DNA of 12,550 bases from CAJQQY01 sp964352225 (GCA_964352225.1 CAYGRM010000191.1:1-12550), one strand, 5' to 3'. Shown: positions 1-7,993, numbered from the stretch's first letter. Translations and numbers: made by a program. Notes: generated from the letters alone by a model not told the origin.

Positions 1-202
1 ACCTATGTTCCTATGTGGTAAAATTTAATTTTGGTCATAGTTTTCTAATTTTACTAATGAAACAGCCTCGTTTAATCTTTATACTCTTTCCTTTTTTCTC
101 CCTTTTACATATTTCTTTTCGATGTTAAAAGTTGTATTTTTAAGGCTAGATTTTTTCCTCCACTAGCTGTATTCCAATATTATTAATCTATTAAGACTTT
201 AT

Positions 203-253
203 TATCTTTGCCATTTCATCAAAAAAGGCAGATTTTTTCATTTCCAATGAAAA
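203..253 (+). promoter_or_regulatory. Candidate Bacteroidota promoter and leader hairpin before the SGNH hydrolase
   Basis: TATCTTTG at 203-210 matches the Bacteroidota -7 consensus TAnnTTTG exactly, but the expected -33 TTTG is poor (TTAT at 180-183). Transcription would begin near 217. The leader then holds an 8-bp hairpin: TTTTCATT at 235-242 pairs with AATGAAAA at 246-253 around a three-base loop. Bases 1-202 show no convincing gene. The -7 box is short and such matches arise by chance in AT-rich DNA, so this is tentative. Confidence 0.35.
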
Positions 254-284
254 TATTTAATACACGATTTTACACAGAAACAAC

Positions 285-1430
285 ATGAAAAAGTTACTCT
301 TAATCTATTACATTCTTGCTGCAATAATCTTTGCCGGTTTCGCTACTCATGGATCTAAAAATCCTGAAATTTATATTTTTTCTAAAATTTATTTTACGGT
401 ATTAGTAGTGATGGCATTAGCTCTTTTCCTAGCTATTCCTTGGTGGATTAATAGATTTGTGAAAAAAAATGGAGCTCGAAATTTTTTCATGGCTTTAGTT
501 CCATCTTTAATTACTTTGTTCGTAGTGTACATTGGTGGTCACTATTATTACTATGCTACTCAGGAACATTTATTTGATCCATTTTTACAAATGCCTCCTA
601 ATGAATATGAATTTAGTGCTGAAAAAGATAGCACTACTTTCCGAGTTTTATGCCTGGGAGGTTCTACCACTAGAAATGTTAGATTAGATACGATGGATCG
701 ATATCCTTCACAGCTTCATCAAATTTTGAATCAAAAATTTCCCAACAGAAAGGTCGAAGTTCTCAACGCTGGAATGGATTGGTACACTAGTAAGCATACC
801 AGTATCAACTACACCTTGTACGCTAGAGACTTCCAGCCTGATGTAGTGGTGGTCATGCATGGAATCAATGATTTATATCGCTCATTCTCTCCTAAAAGTT
901 TAGCCGTGGGAGATTATCAAAGTGATTATTCCCATTTTTATGGGCCTAGTATTGCTGGCGCAAAACCACCCTCTTTTGAGTCTTTGATCAGAGCCTTAGT
1001 TCGCAAATTTTGGTTTACACCTTCCTTTGATCCTTCAAGTTTTGATATTTCTGTTTTCCAATCGTTAGAAGATTTTCCAAAATACATGAGTACCTTGGTT
1101 GAACTATTAGAAAATGATAGTGCTGAAGTAGTCTTAGTTTCTCAACCATATTTATACAAATCAGAAATGTTAGCAGCTGAGGAAAAAGAACTTTGGATGG
1201 ATAGAGGTATGTGCATTTTGGATGGAAAATATCCTGATGGAGAAACCATGGCACTTGCCATGGATGCTTATAATATGAAAACTGCAGCCGTTTCTGCCAA
1301 GTATAAAACAACTTTCGTTCATGGAGAACCAGCTCTTCCCAAAGATTTAGAACACTTCGTAGATGATGTACATTATACACCTTTAGGTGCCAAAAAATTA
1401 GCAGAAGCAATTGCCGAAAAAATAAACTAA
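285..1430 (+). CDS. Membrane-anchored SGNH/GDSL-family hydrolase
   Basis: 381-residue protein with hydrophobic segments at about residues 4-20, 34-55 and 67-88, then a C-terminal SGNH hydrolase domain. Visible family motifs are LCLGGSTT (122-129) with nucleophile Ser127, the oxyanion Gly163 in NAGMDW, the GIND block (193-196) with Asn195, and DDVH (360-363) giving the Asp360/His363 pair. SGNH enzymes are esterases, lipases or acyl transferases, usually acting on O-acyl groups. The substrate cannot be read from the sequence. The N-terminal helices suggest it works at the inner membrane, with the catalytic domain probably on the periplasmic side. It lies 72 bases before waaA on the same strand, so a role in modifying an envelope glycan or lipid is possible but is only inference. 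The start has no Shine-Dalgarno, which is normal for this phylum, and the positively charged MKK fits a membrane-inserted N-terminus. Confidence 0.85.
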   Translation: MKKLLLIYYILAAIIFAGFATHGSKNPEIYIFSKIYFTVLVVMALALFLAIPWWINRFVKKNGARNFFMALVPSLITLFVVYIGGHYYYYATQEHLFDPFLQMPPNEYEFSAEKDSTTFRVLCLGGSTTRNVRLDTMDRYPSQLHQILNQKFPNRKVEVLNAGMDWYTSKHTSINYTLYARDFQPDVVVVMHGINDLYRSFSPKSLAVGDYQSDYSHFYGPSIAGAKPPSFESLIRALVRKFWFTPSFDPSSFDISVFQSLEDFPKYMSTLVELLENDSAEVVLVSQPYLYKSEMLAAEEKELWMDRGMCILDGKYPDGETMALAMDAYNMKTAAVSAKYKTTFVHGEPALPKDLEHFVDDVHYTPLGAKKLAEAIAEKIN

Positions 1431-1450
1431 CCTGATGATTAAAAGTACAT

Positions 1451-1492
1451 GGTTAACCTTTAATCATTCGCCATTAATCATCAACCATTAAC
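1451..1492 (+). repeat. Tandem degenerate heptamer repeat (CATTAAY type)
   Basis: Six consecutive 7-base units lie in register: GGTTAAC, CTTTAAT, CATTCGC, CATTAAT, CATCAAC and CATTAAC. They fill most of the 72-base gap between the SGNH hydrolase and waaA. TGATGATTAA at 1433-1442 is also the inverse complement of TTAATCATCA at 1474-1483, so a 10-bp stem with a 31-base loop is possible. No T-run follows, so it is not an obvious terminator. It resembles the short tandem heptamer repeats known between genes of other bacteria. Confidence 0.6.
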
Positions 1493-1502
1493 CGATAAAG
1501 GG

Positions 1503-2729
1503 ATGTTGTATAATCTTGGGATTTCGTTTTATTACTTTGGAATTTGGATAGCTTCTTTTTTTAATAAAAAAGCGGAGTTATGGATCGATGGTAGAAAGAA
1601 TATTTTCGAAAAAATAAAAACACAAATTACTGATAATCAAATGATTATATGGTTTCATTGTGCTTCGCTAGGTGAATTTGAACAAGGCAGACCGCTAATT
1701 GAAAAAATCAAAAATGACCTTCCAAATTATAAAATCCTCTTAACTTTTTTTTCTTCTTCGGGTTACGAAATTCGTAAAAATTATACTGCGGCAGATTACA
1801 TTTTTTACTTACCAATTGACACGCCAAAAAATGCACAAAAATTCCTCGAAATAGTCCAACCCAAAATGGCTTTTTTTGTAAAATATGAGTTTTGGTATAA
1901 TTATCTTCATCAGTTAAATCAACAAAGAATTCCAACTTATTTAATTTCTTCCGTTTTTAGAAAAGATCAAATTTTCTTTAAACCCTATGGATCTTTTTTT
2001 AAAAAAATGCTTTTCTTTTTTGATCACATTTTTGTACAAAACGAAAAATCGAAAGCTATACTTCTTGAGAATGAGGTATCCCATGTTTCAATGGCAGGTG
2101 ATACTAGAATCGATCGAGTACTGGAAATTCAAAAGAATAAAAAATCTTTTGATAAAATAAGTGCCTTCAAAGGGACGACTGAAATTTTGATTGGTGGAAG
2201 TACTTGGCCACCGGATGAAGATATTTTAATTGAATGGATTCATTCCCAAAATGATTTTCGTTGGAAATTTATTATTGCTCCGCATGACATCAACGAGAGT
2301 CACCTCATTGAAATAGAGAAAAAAATAAAAGTCAACTCTATCCGTTTTTCCCAAATCAACGCCTTTAATGCCACATCAGCAAAGGTGATGATCATTGATA
2401 ATATTGGAATGCTATCAAGTCTTTATCAATATGGAAAAGTAGCCATGATTGGAGGTGGATTTGGCAGCGGAATTCATAATACCCTCGAACCAATTTCTTT
2501 TGGTCTACCAGTTATTTTTGGAAAAAAATATCAAAAATTTGAGGAAGCAAATCAGTTGGTAGAAACTGGTGGAGGATTCACTATTTCAAATTTTGAAGAA
2601 TTCAAAACGGCAATGGAGAATTTGGAAAAAGAAGCGTTTTATAACAATGCTTCTACCATGGCAAAAAACTATGTTTTAAATAATCGAGGTGCAACGAGAA
2701 AGATATTTGATTTCATATTTTTCAGGTAA
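1503..2729 (+). CDS. waaA: 3-deoxy-D-manno-octulosonic acid (Kdo) transferase
   Basis: 408-residue glycosyltransferase of family GT30. It transfers Kdo from CMP-Kdo to the lipid A precursor, the first step of lipopolysaccharide inner-core assembly, at the cytoplasmic face of the inner membrane. The hydrophobic N-terminus (MLYNLGISFYYFGIWIA) is the typical WaaA membrane anchor. FHCASLGEFEQG (51-62) carries the conserved Glu58 expected to be the general base. KYEFWYN (127-133) carries the second conserved acid, Glu129. The C-terminal nucleotide-sugar half shows GGSTWPPDE (231-239), APHD (259-262), the glycine-rich GGGFGSGIHNTLEP (317-330) and KFEEAN (345-350). Length is normal for the family. 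AAAGGG directly abuts the ATG. It is followed after 78 bases by rfaE1, another inner-core gene, and the two are probably expressed together. A weak stem (AGGAA/TTCCT, 2744-2759) with a T-run lies between them and might attenuate read-through. Confidence 0.93.
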   Translation: MLYNLGISFYYFGIWIASFFNKKAELWIDGRKNIFEKIKTQITDNQMIIWFHCASLGEFEQGRPLIEKIKNDLPNYKILLTFFSSSGYEIRKNYTAADYIFYLPIDTPKNAQKFLEIVQPKMAFFVKYEFWYNYLHQLNQQRIPTYLISSVFRKDQIFFKPYGSFFKKMLFFFDHIFVQNEKSKAILLENEVSHVSMAGDTRIDRVLEIQKNKKSFDKISAFKGTTEILIGGSTWPPDEDILIEWIHSQNDFRWKFIIAPHDINESHLIEIEKKIKVNSIRFSQINAFNATSAKVMIIDNIGMLSSLYQYGKVAMIGGGFGSGIHNTLEPISFGLPVIFGKKYQKFEEANQLVETGGGFTISNFEEFKTAMENLEKEAFYNNASTMAKNYVLNNRGATRKIFDFIFFR

Positions 2730-2807
2730 TTCAACTATTAACTAGGAATATCCCTTCCTTTTTATAAAATTTGCACTCTCAATTAGGAGAAATAGAAAGA
2801 ATCAAAA

Positions 2808-3794
2808 ATGAACGCAAATCAGCTTTTTGAAGCATTTAATCATATCAATATAGCAGTCATCGGAGATGTGATCATCGACCGATATTTGTATGGAAAAGTA
2901 GATCGAATTTCTCCGGAAGCACCCGTCCCTATTGTGCATTTGAAAAAATCAGACAACCGACTTGGTGGCGCTGGCAATGTCGCGCTCAACATCAAAGCTA
3001 TGGGTGCCACACCTTTTCTTTTTAGCCTGATCGGGGAAGATGAAAATTCAGACATCTTTGAAGGTTTAATGCCTGAAAATGATTTATGGAAAGATGGAAT
3101 ATTAAGATCAAATGAAAGATGCACCACCGTCAAGACTCGCGTAATGGCCAATCATCAGCAATTACTTCGAGTTGATCGAGAAGACACTCATGAACTCTCT
3201 GCAAATGAAGAAAAAAAATTAATAACTAAGTTGGAGAGTTTTTTGTCCGTCCAAAACATTAATGTGATCATTTTACAGGATTATAATAAAGGGGTTCTCT
3301 CGCTTTCGGTGATCAAAAAAATTCTTTCCTTGGCTGAGAAAAATGAAATCCCAGTCGTAGTTGATCCTAAAAAGGCTAATTTCTTAGCCTTCAAAAATGT
3401 AGAAATTTTTAAACCTAATTTGAAAGAAATTCAAGAAAGTACTCCCTTCGAAGTGCAACCAACTATGGCATCTCTTAAAAAGGCAAGTGAATTTCTTAGA
3501 AAAGAATCTGGTGCTAAAAATACCATAATTACCCTTTCCGAAAAAGGTATGTTTATCGATGATGGAATGCAATCTCTAATTATTCCAACTCAAATTCGGA
3601 ACATTGCAGATGTTTGTGGAGCTGGTGATTCGGTGATTAGTTTGACTGCCTTAGGATTAGCTTTAAAATTAGAATTAAAGGATATTGCATTTTTGGCGAA
3701 TCTTGCTGGAGGACAAGTTTGTGAAAAAGTTGGAGTGGTTCCAGTCGATAAAACTCAATTAAAAAAAGAATTTGAAGAATTACGAGTAGATTAA
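2808..3794 (+). CDS. rfaE1: D-glycero-beta-D-manno-heptose-7-phosphate kinase (RfaE1/HldA type)
   Basis: 328-residue PfkB/ribokinase-family protein. It phosphorylates heptose 7-phosphate at C1 using ATP, a cytoplasmic step toward ADP-heptose for the lipopolysaccharide core. Family marks are VIGDVIIDRYLYG (17-29), RISPEAPVPIV (33-43), RLGGAGNVALN (51-61) for sugar binding, and DVCGAGDSV (268-276), where GAGD forms the anion hole and Asp274 is the catalytic base. The length covers only the kinase domain. The nucleotidyltransferase domain found in fused HldE proteins (RfaE2) is absent and would have to be encoded elsewhere, the usual split arrangement in this phylum. A purine-rich TTAGGAGAAATAGAAAG lies 10-25 bases before the start. 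The neighbouring waaA supports the lipopolysaccharide assignment over a generic sugar kinase. Confidence 0.9.
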   Translation: MNANQLFEAFNHINIAVIGDVIIDRYLYGKVDRISPEAPVPIVHLKKSDNRLGGAGNVALNIKAMGATPFLFSLIGEDENSDIFEGLMPENDLWKDGILRSNERCTTVKTRVMANHQQLLRVDREDTHELSANEEKKLITKLESFLSVQNINVIILQDYNKGVLSLSVIKKILSLAEKNEIPVVVDPKKANFLAFKNVEIFKPNLKEIQESTPFEVQPTMASLKKASEFLRKESGAKNTIITLSEKGMFIDDGMQSLIIPTQIRNIADVCGAGDSVISLTALGLALKLELKDIAFLANLAGGQVCEKVGVVPVDKTQLKKEFEELRVD

Positions 3795-3871
3795 TTTTAT
3801 TATTCAATTGTCCCGCTAAGACTTGTTTGAATGGATAAAATCACTCAGAATCATGAGTACTTTTCCAAACT

Positions 3872-3907
3872 AAAAATCGACACCAAGAAAACTTGATGCC
3901 GATTTTT
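3872..3907. terminator. Bidirectional terminator between convergent genes
   Basis: Two 16-base arms (3872-3887 and 3892-3907) flank a four-base loop. The ends are A-rich and T-rich, so both strands give a hairpin followed by a U-run. On the minus strand all 16 pairs form, two as G-U wobbles (at 3880/3899 and 3883/3896). On the plus strand those two positions are A-C and C-A mismatches. The hairpin is therefore better tuned to terminate the minus-strand gene at 3934-4239, while still possibly stopping rfaE1 transcripts. Confidence 0.75.
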
Positions 3908-3933
3908 TCATTTAAAATAATTCCAAAATTACT

Positions 3934-4239
3934 CTAGCTAGCTTTTCCTCCCATCATATTTTTGATCAGCCCTACAATTCCAAGTCCAGCTCCTCCTCCT
4001 ATTCCACCAGCAAGAATACTCGAAACAATACTCATGACATCAAGTCCACCATCTCCTGCACTAGCTGCTGCAGCTCCCATGCCAAGCATTCCTAATACTT
4101 GACCGCCTAATCCACCTCCTAGAATTCCAGCTACAGAGTTCCATAATGTTCCTAAAGAAAGATTTTTCATAACAGAGCCAGCTAAATTCCCTCCAACGGC
4201 TCCTGTTACCAACTGAATAATTAATGGTAAATAGTCCAT
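3934..4239 (-). CDS. Small glycine-zipper membrane protein, function unknown
   Basis: 101-residue hydrophobic protein with 28 or so glycines in periodic arrays. Three glycine zippers are visible: G13-G17-G21, G38-G42-G46-G50 and G79-G83-G87, each with GxxxG spacing inside a hydrophobic stretch. Such spacing allows close helix-helix packing and membrane oligomers. There is no cleavable signal peptide; the N-terminus (MDYLPLIIQLVTGAVGG) runs straight into the first helix. The short segment at 51-66 (GMGAAAASAGDGG) may be a loop, followed by the third helix, and the C-terminus ends KNMMGGKAS. Similar small proteins occur in other bacteria as uncharacterised families and I assign no function. It is transcribed alone, away from the amine oxidase gene, and is followed by a terminator tuned to its strand. 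No Shine-Dalgarno is visible. Confidence 0.7.
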   Translation of the reverse strand: MDYLPLIIQLVTGAVGGNLAGSVMKNLSLGTLWNSVAGILGGGLGGQVLGMLGMGAAAASAGDGGLDVMSIVSSILAGGIGGGAGLGIVGLIKNMMGGKAS

Positions 4240-4270
4240 AATTTAAAATTTTTAGTTAATAAATGTTTTG

Positions 4271-4311
4271 TTTTGTAAAATAATATAATATAATATTATA
4301 AAAGTACAAAA
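4271..4311. promoter_or_regulatory. AT-rich inverted repeat in a divergent intergenic region
   Basis: TTTTGTA (4271-4277) and TACAAAA (4305-4311) are a perfect 7-base inverted repeat around a 27-base core of only A and T apart from one G. The core holds three tandem TAATA units and the 12-base palindrome TATAATATTATA (4289-4300). It lies about 35 bases before the glycine-zipper gene (minus strand), in the 207-base gap shared with the divergent amine oxidase gene. It could be a promoter or operator region, or an easily melted element. No exact TAnnTTTG box was found for either gene here. Confidence 0.3.
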
Positions 4312-4446
4312 TTTTTATTTTATACTAGGTTTTATTTTTAAGTAAAGAGACCAAGACATTTTTATGGATTAGGACATCATTATCACTTTTACTTATGAGA
4401 GATTGATTAATTTGTGCTTTTTTAAAAGGTTATTTATCAAAGGTTT

Positions 4447-5517
4447 ATGTCGAAAAAAATCATCATCCTTGGAGCAGGTCTAACTGGTCTGAGCATCGCG
4501 TATTTATTGCAAAAGAAAGGAATTAATGCTCAAATAATCGAAGCAAGAAATCGAGTCGGAGGACGAATAGAAACAATCAAAGGAAATCAAAATTCCCCCA
4601 TGGAAATGGGTGCTACTTGGTTGGGAAAAAAGCATACGCACCTAGTAGCATTTCTTCAAGAACTAAAAATTGGAATTTTCCAACAATACATTCACGGAAC
4701 TACTTTTTTTGAAACCATGTCATTTACTCCTCCTCAAAAATTTGAAGTTCCTGCCTCAGATGATCCTTCTTATCGAATTCAAGGAGGAACTTCTCAATTG
4801 ATTTTTAAATTAGCGGAGAAAGTGGGAATGGAAAACATTTCGCTCAATCACCCTATTTCAAAAATTGAAAAAAAAGGAGATCAGATTTCCCTTGTTTCAT
4901 TTGATGGAAAAACCATGGATGCAGATATTATCATTTCCACCATTCCGCCAAAGCTGTTTATTCAATCTATCGAATGTTCTCCGGCACTTCCTGAAGAAGT
5001 AACTAGCGTTTTTAAAAACACTCAGATTTGGATGGAAAATTCTGTAAAGTTTGCAGTCGAATATACTTCGCCTTTTTGGAAAGCCAAAGGACTTTCGGGA
5101 GCTGTTTTCAGTCAGTCAAGTTTGATCCCAGAAATGTACGATCACACTAATTTTGAAGAAAATAGATTTGCTCTTAAAGGTTTTCTAAATGGATCGATCG
5201 CCCAATTTTCCAAAATAGAAAGAGAACAGAAAGTAATCGCTACACTAAAAAAATTCTTTGGTGAAGAGGCTGAACAACATATTGGTTATTTTGATAGAAT
5301 TTGGGAAAAAGAAAAATTCACTTTTTCACCAACTTCTAATTTCCTTCCTGGACATTATAATAATGGTCACCCAATTTACCAAAATGCTTTCTGGGAAAAT
5401 TCTTTATGGTTAGCTGGAACAGAAACATCTCCAAATTTTGGAGGATACATGGAGGGGGCGATCCAATCTGCTATTTCTACTGCCAACAAAATTTATAACA
5501 ATATAAATACAAATTAA
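4447..5517 (+). CDS. FAD-dependent amine oxidase (MAO/LSD1 superfamily)
   Basis: 356-residue soluble flavoprotein with no signal peptide. The N-terminal Rossmann motif is GAGLTG (9-14) and Glu32 should bind the ribose of FAD. The RVGGR motif (36-40) follows, as in monoamine oxidases. GATWLG (55-60) corresponds to the FAD/substrate segment. NSVKFAVEYTSPFW (198-211) contains Lys201, which aligns by motif with the flavin-bridging lysine of MAO and LSD1. AGTETSPNFGGYMEGAI (323-339) is the conserved C-terminal FAD-binding block. It would oxidise a C-N bond of an amine, releasing aldehyde and hydrogen peroxide, but the amine is unknown. It is shorter than typical MAO enzymes (450-500 residues), with a compact substrate domain. 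The stop codon and the next ATG are separated by one base, so it is probably translationally coupled to the SET gene. Polyamine, amino acid and protein-lysine substrates are all open. Confidence 0.82.
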   Translation: MSKKIIILGAGLTGLSIAYLLQKKGINAQIIEARNRVGGRIETIKGNQNSPMEMGATWLGKKHTHLVAFLQELKIGIFQQYIHGTTFFETMSFTPPQKFEVPASDDPSYRIQGGTSQLIFKLAEKVGMENISLNHPISKIEKKGDQISLVSFDGKTMDADIIISTIPPKLFIQSIECSPALPEEVTSVFKNTQIWMENSVKFAVEYTSPFWKAKGLSGAVFSQSSLIPEMYDHTNFEENRFALKGFLNGSIAQFSKIEREQKVIATLKKFFGEEAEQHIGYFDRIWEKEKFTFSPTSNFLPGHYNNGHPIYQNAFWENSLWLAGTETSPNFGGYMEGAIQSAISTANKIYNNINTN

Positions 5518-5518
5518 A

Positions 5519-5908
5519 ATGCTCCACATTCCAGGTTTATTTATCGCCAATTCAGACGATCGCGGACGGGGCGTTTTTACTGCTCAAGAGTTGGAAAAAG
5601 GGGATTTAATTGAAATTTGTCCTCTCCTAGTGATTCCCCAGAAAGATGTTTCCAAAATTCATGAAACGATTCTTCATGATTATTATTTTTTATTGGAAAA
5701 ACCAAAAGGTGCCGCTTGTATTGCTTTAGGTTATGGCTCCGTTTACAATCACCACCCCCAACCGAATGCTATTGTCATCTTTGATTACGACAAAGAAGAG
5801 ATTGAAATTCAAGCTGCAAGAAGAATAGAACCTGGTGAGGAAATTTTCATTGATTATACCGATGGTGGAAAAGAGGAAGCACCATTATGGTTTGATCCTT
5901 CTCTATAA
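5519..5908 (+). CDS. Stand-alone SET-domain protein (probable lysine methyltransferase)
   Basis: 129-residue protein made almost entirely of a SET domain, which uses S-adenosylmethionine to methylate lysine side chains. The N-terminal motif DDRGRGVF (13-20) is the typical first SET strand. YNHHPQPNA (76-84) is the pseudoknot motif equivalent to NHSxxPN, with Asn77 and Asn83. GEEIFIDY (106-113) ends in the conserved catalytic-site Tyr113. There is no clear pre-SET or post-SET zinc cluster, no signal peptide and no membrane segment, so it is cytoplasmic. The ATG comes one base after the stop of the amine oxidase gene (TAAAATG), which fixes this start and implies translational coupling. The protein substrate cannot be told from sequence. 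Small bacterial SET proteins are widespread and mostly uncharacterised. Confidence 0.82.
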   Translation: MLHIPGLFIANSDDRGRGVFTAQELEKGDLIEICPLLVIPQKDVSKIHETILHDYYFLLEKPKGAACIALGYGSVYNHHPQPNAIVIFDYDKEEIEIQAARRIEPGEEIFIDYTDGGKEEAPLWFDPSL

Positions 5909-5941
5909 AAACTATTTTGAAAAAATAAAAAAACTTATAAT

Positions 5942-6928
5942 ATGAATTATAGAATTTTAGGAAAGACTAGATTTAAAGTTTCTGAGATTAGCCTAGGCAC
6001 TTGGCAAGTGGGAGGAAAATGGGGAGATGGATTTAATCAAAAAAAAGCTGAAAGAATTTTAAATGAAGCCGTTGATGGTGGAATTAATTTCATTGATACT
6101 GCCGATGTTTATGAAAATAGAAAAAGTGAAAAAGCAGTTGGAAAGCTAATTAGATCTAGGAATGAAAGAATTTATCTTGCTACCAAATGTGGTCGATTCA
6201 TCAACCCTCATGAGAACCAAGGTTATCGGCCCAAGGTATTGAGAAAATATGTTGAACAAAGTTTAAAAAATACGGGTTTGGATTGCTTGGACTTAATCCA
6301 ATTACATTGCCCACCTACTGAAGTGTATTATCGCCAAGATATTTTTGAAGAATTTGAAAAACTCAAAGCTGAGGGAAAAATTCTTCATCTTGGAGTTAGT
6401 GTCGAGAAGGTGGAAGAAGCGCTCAAGGCAATTGAATTTTCAAATGTCACCACCGTTCAAATTATCTTTAATATGTTTCGTCAGCGACCAGCTGAATTAT
6501 TTTTTCAGGAAGCAAAAAAACGAAATATTGGAATCCTAGCAAGAGTTCCTTTAGCGAGTGGTTTACTAACTGGTAAATTCAGTAAATCATCGAAATTTTC
6601 AAAAACTGATCATCGAAATTTTAATCGAAAAGGGGAAGCATTTGATCAAGGAGAAACTTTTTCAGGAGTTGATTATCAGTTAGGATTAGAAGCCGTTGAA
6701 AAATTAAAAGCAGTATTCCCTGAAAAATTTGAACTAGTTCACCTAGCGTTAAAATGGATTTTAATGTTTGAAGAAGTAAGCTGTGTTATTCCTGGAGCTT
6801 CCACAGTTGAACAATTAAAATCGAATCTGGCTACTTTGAATATTCGCAATTTGCATAAAAAAGAAGTCATTGCAGTTAGCAAAATTTATAATGAAATGAT
6901 TAAGCCTGCGGTGCATCATCGTTGGTAA
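5942..6928 (+). CDS. Aldo/keto reductase
   Basis: 328-residue NAD(P)H-dependent oxidoreductase with the AKR TIM-barrel. The opening MNYRILGKTRFKVSEISLGT is typical. The catalytic tetrad is present: Asp52 in FIDTADVY, Tyr57, Lys82 in ATKCG and His122 in IQLHCP. The C-terminal cofactor-binding region includes VIPGAST, where the phosphate of NADP is usually held. These enzymes reduce aldehydes or ketones to alcohols. It starts 33 bases after the SET gene on the same strand and is probably in one operon with it. A reductase that removes aldehydes would fit beside an amine oxidase that produces them, but this is inference. It resembles the AKR11-like group of bacterial reductases; the exact substrate is unknown. 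Confidence 0.88.
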   Translation: MNYRILGKTRFKVSEISLGTWQVGGKWGDGFNQKKAERILNEAVDGGINFIDTADVYENRKSEKAVGKLIRSRNERIYLATKCGRFINPHENQGYRPKVLRKYVEQSLKNTGLDCLDLIQLHCPPTEVYYRQDIFEEFEKLKAEGKILHLGVSVEKVEEALKAIEFSNVTTVQIIFNMFRQRPAELFFQEAKKRNIGILARVPLASGLLTGKFSKSSKFSKTDHRNFNRKGEAFDQGETFSGVDYQLGLEAVEKLKAVFPEKFELVHLALKWILMFEEVSCVIPGASTVEQLKSNLATLNIRNLHKKEVIAVSKIYNEMIKPAVHHRW

Positions 6929-7033
6929 GTTTAGTTTTCAAAAATTGAACTCTATGAAAATATCCAATAGCTATGGATTCTTTTATTTGAAAAAATCAAA
7001 ATACATCGTAATTTGAATATCAAAAATTAAACA

Positions 7034-7993
7034 ATGCAAAAAGTTTCCGCTTCTCCATATCTCACTCGGGAAGAACGAAAAATGTTACTTCAAAAAAATG
7101 ATTGGCTTGCCACCTTTGAAATTGCCACTCATTGGGCATGGATCATTTTTGCCTTTGCCCTACCCTATTTTTGGACTACCATTTTTTCTATTTTAATCTC
7201 ACTTTTCATTCTTGGTGGGAAGCAATTGGCTTGTGCAATTTTAATGCATGATACTTCTCATCGAGCAGTTTTTAATAATAATCGAGTCAACGATTTTGTA
7301 GGTCAATGGTTGGGAGCTTTTCCCATTTTCCAAAATATGCTACAATATCGACCTTACCATCAAACTCATCATTTCCATAATGGCCTAGACGAAGATCCTG
7401 ATTTGCTACTGACTAGAGGTTATCCTACTTCGCGAAAAAGCATGATTCGAAAATTCACCAGAGACTTAACTGGACAAACGGGATTAAAATCTTTCGTCGG
7501 TTTAATTATGATGAACTTAGGATACTTGGAATATAACTTAGGAAAAAATGTAATTCGAGTTTCTCAAAAAAATAGAAGTTGGGTTGATTTTATCACCACT
7601 TTTTTCAAGCAATTGGGAAAACCAATTTTAGCCAATTTAATCCTATTTATCATTTTGTGGAGTTTAGCTTCTGGGTGGTTGTATTTACTTTGGGTAGTGG
7701 CTTATTTTACTACTTTTCAATTTTCGTTGAGGGTTCGTTCGATGGCGGAACATTCCATAGTGGAGGATACCACCGATCCTTACTTGAATACGAGAACGAC
7801 TTACGCTAACTTCATTGAGCAATTATTATTCGCTCCTTATCATGTAAATTTCCATGCTGAACATCATATGTTGATGGGTGTCCCTTCTTATCATTTACCA
7901 AAAATGCATCGCATCCTTCAGTCAAAAGGATTTTATAAAAAAGCTGTTTTAGAGAAAAATTATTGGCGAATAATTCAATTAGCGATTCGATAA
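7034..7993 (+). CDS. Membrane fatty acid desaturase family protein
   Basis: 319-residue integral membrane di-iron enzyme. Three histidine boxes are complete: HDTSH (72-76), HQTHH (109-113, followed by His115) and HAEHH (274-278), with extra His240 and His270 near the third. Hydrophobic segments lie at about 33-60, 62-70, 152-165 and 196-230. These enzymes insert double bonds, or sometimes hydroxyls, into acyl chains or related lipids using O2 and an electron donor. No reductase or cytochrome domain is fused. It begins 105 bases after the aldo/keto reductase on the same strand. The gap holds a weak stem (ATCCA 6962-6966 with TGGAT 6974-6978) followed by a T-rich run, so it may have its own promoter. 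Carotenoid hydroxylases and other members of the superfamily are alternatives, but the DEDPDLL segment after the second box suits acyl-lipid desaturases. Confidence 0.87.
   Translation: MQKVSASPYLTREERKMLLQKNDWLATFEIATHWAWIIFAFALPYFWTTIFSILISLFILGGKQLACAILMHDTSHRAVFNNNRVNDFVGQWLGAFPIFQNMLQYRPYHQTHHFHNGLDEDPDLLLTRGYPTSRKSMIRKFTRDLTGQTGLKSFVGLIMMNLGYLEYNLGKNVIRVSQKNRSWVDFITTFFKQLGKPILANLILFIILWSLASGWLYLLWVVAYFTTFQFSLRVRSMAEHSIVEDTTDPYLNTRTTYANFIEQLLFAPYHVNFHAEHHMLMGVPSYHLPKMHRILQSKGFYKKAVLEKNYWRIIQLAIR

Noticed and set aside
26..33. TAATTTTG, another TAnnTTTG match near the window start
   Set aside because: No gene begins within a reasonable distance, no -33 box is visible, and such matches are frequent by chance in AT-rich DNA.
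1015..1410. Minus-strand open frame inside the SGNH hydrolase gene
   Set aside because: It lies fully inside a clear gene in another frame and shows no family features.
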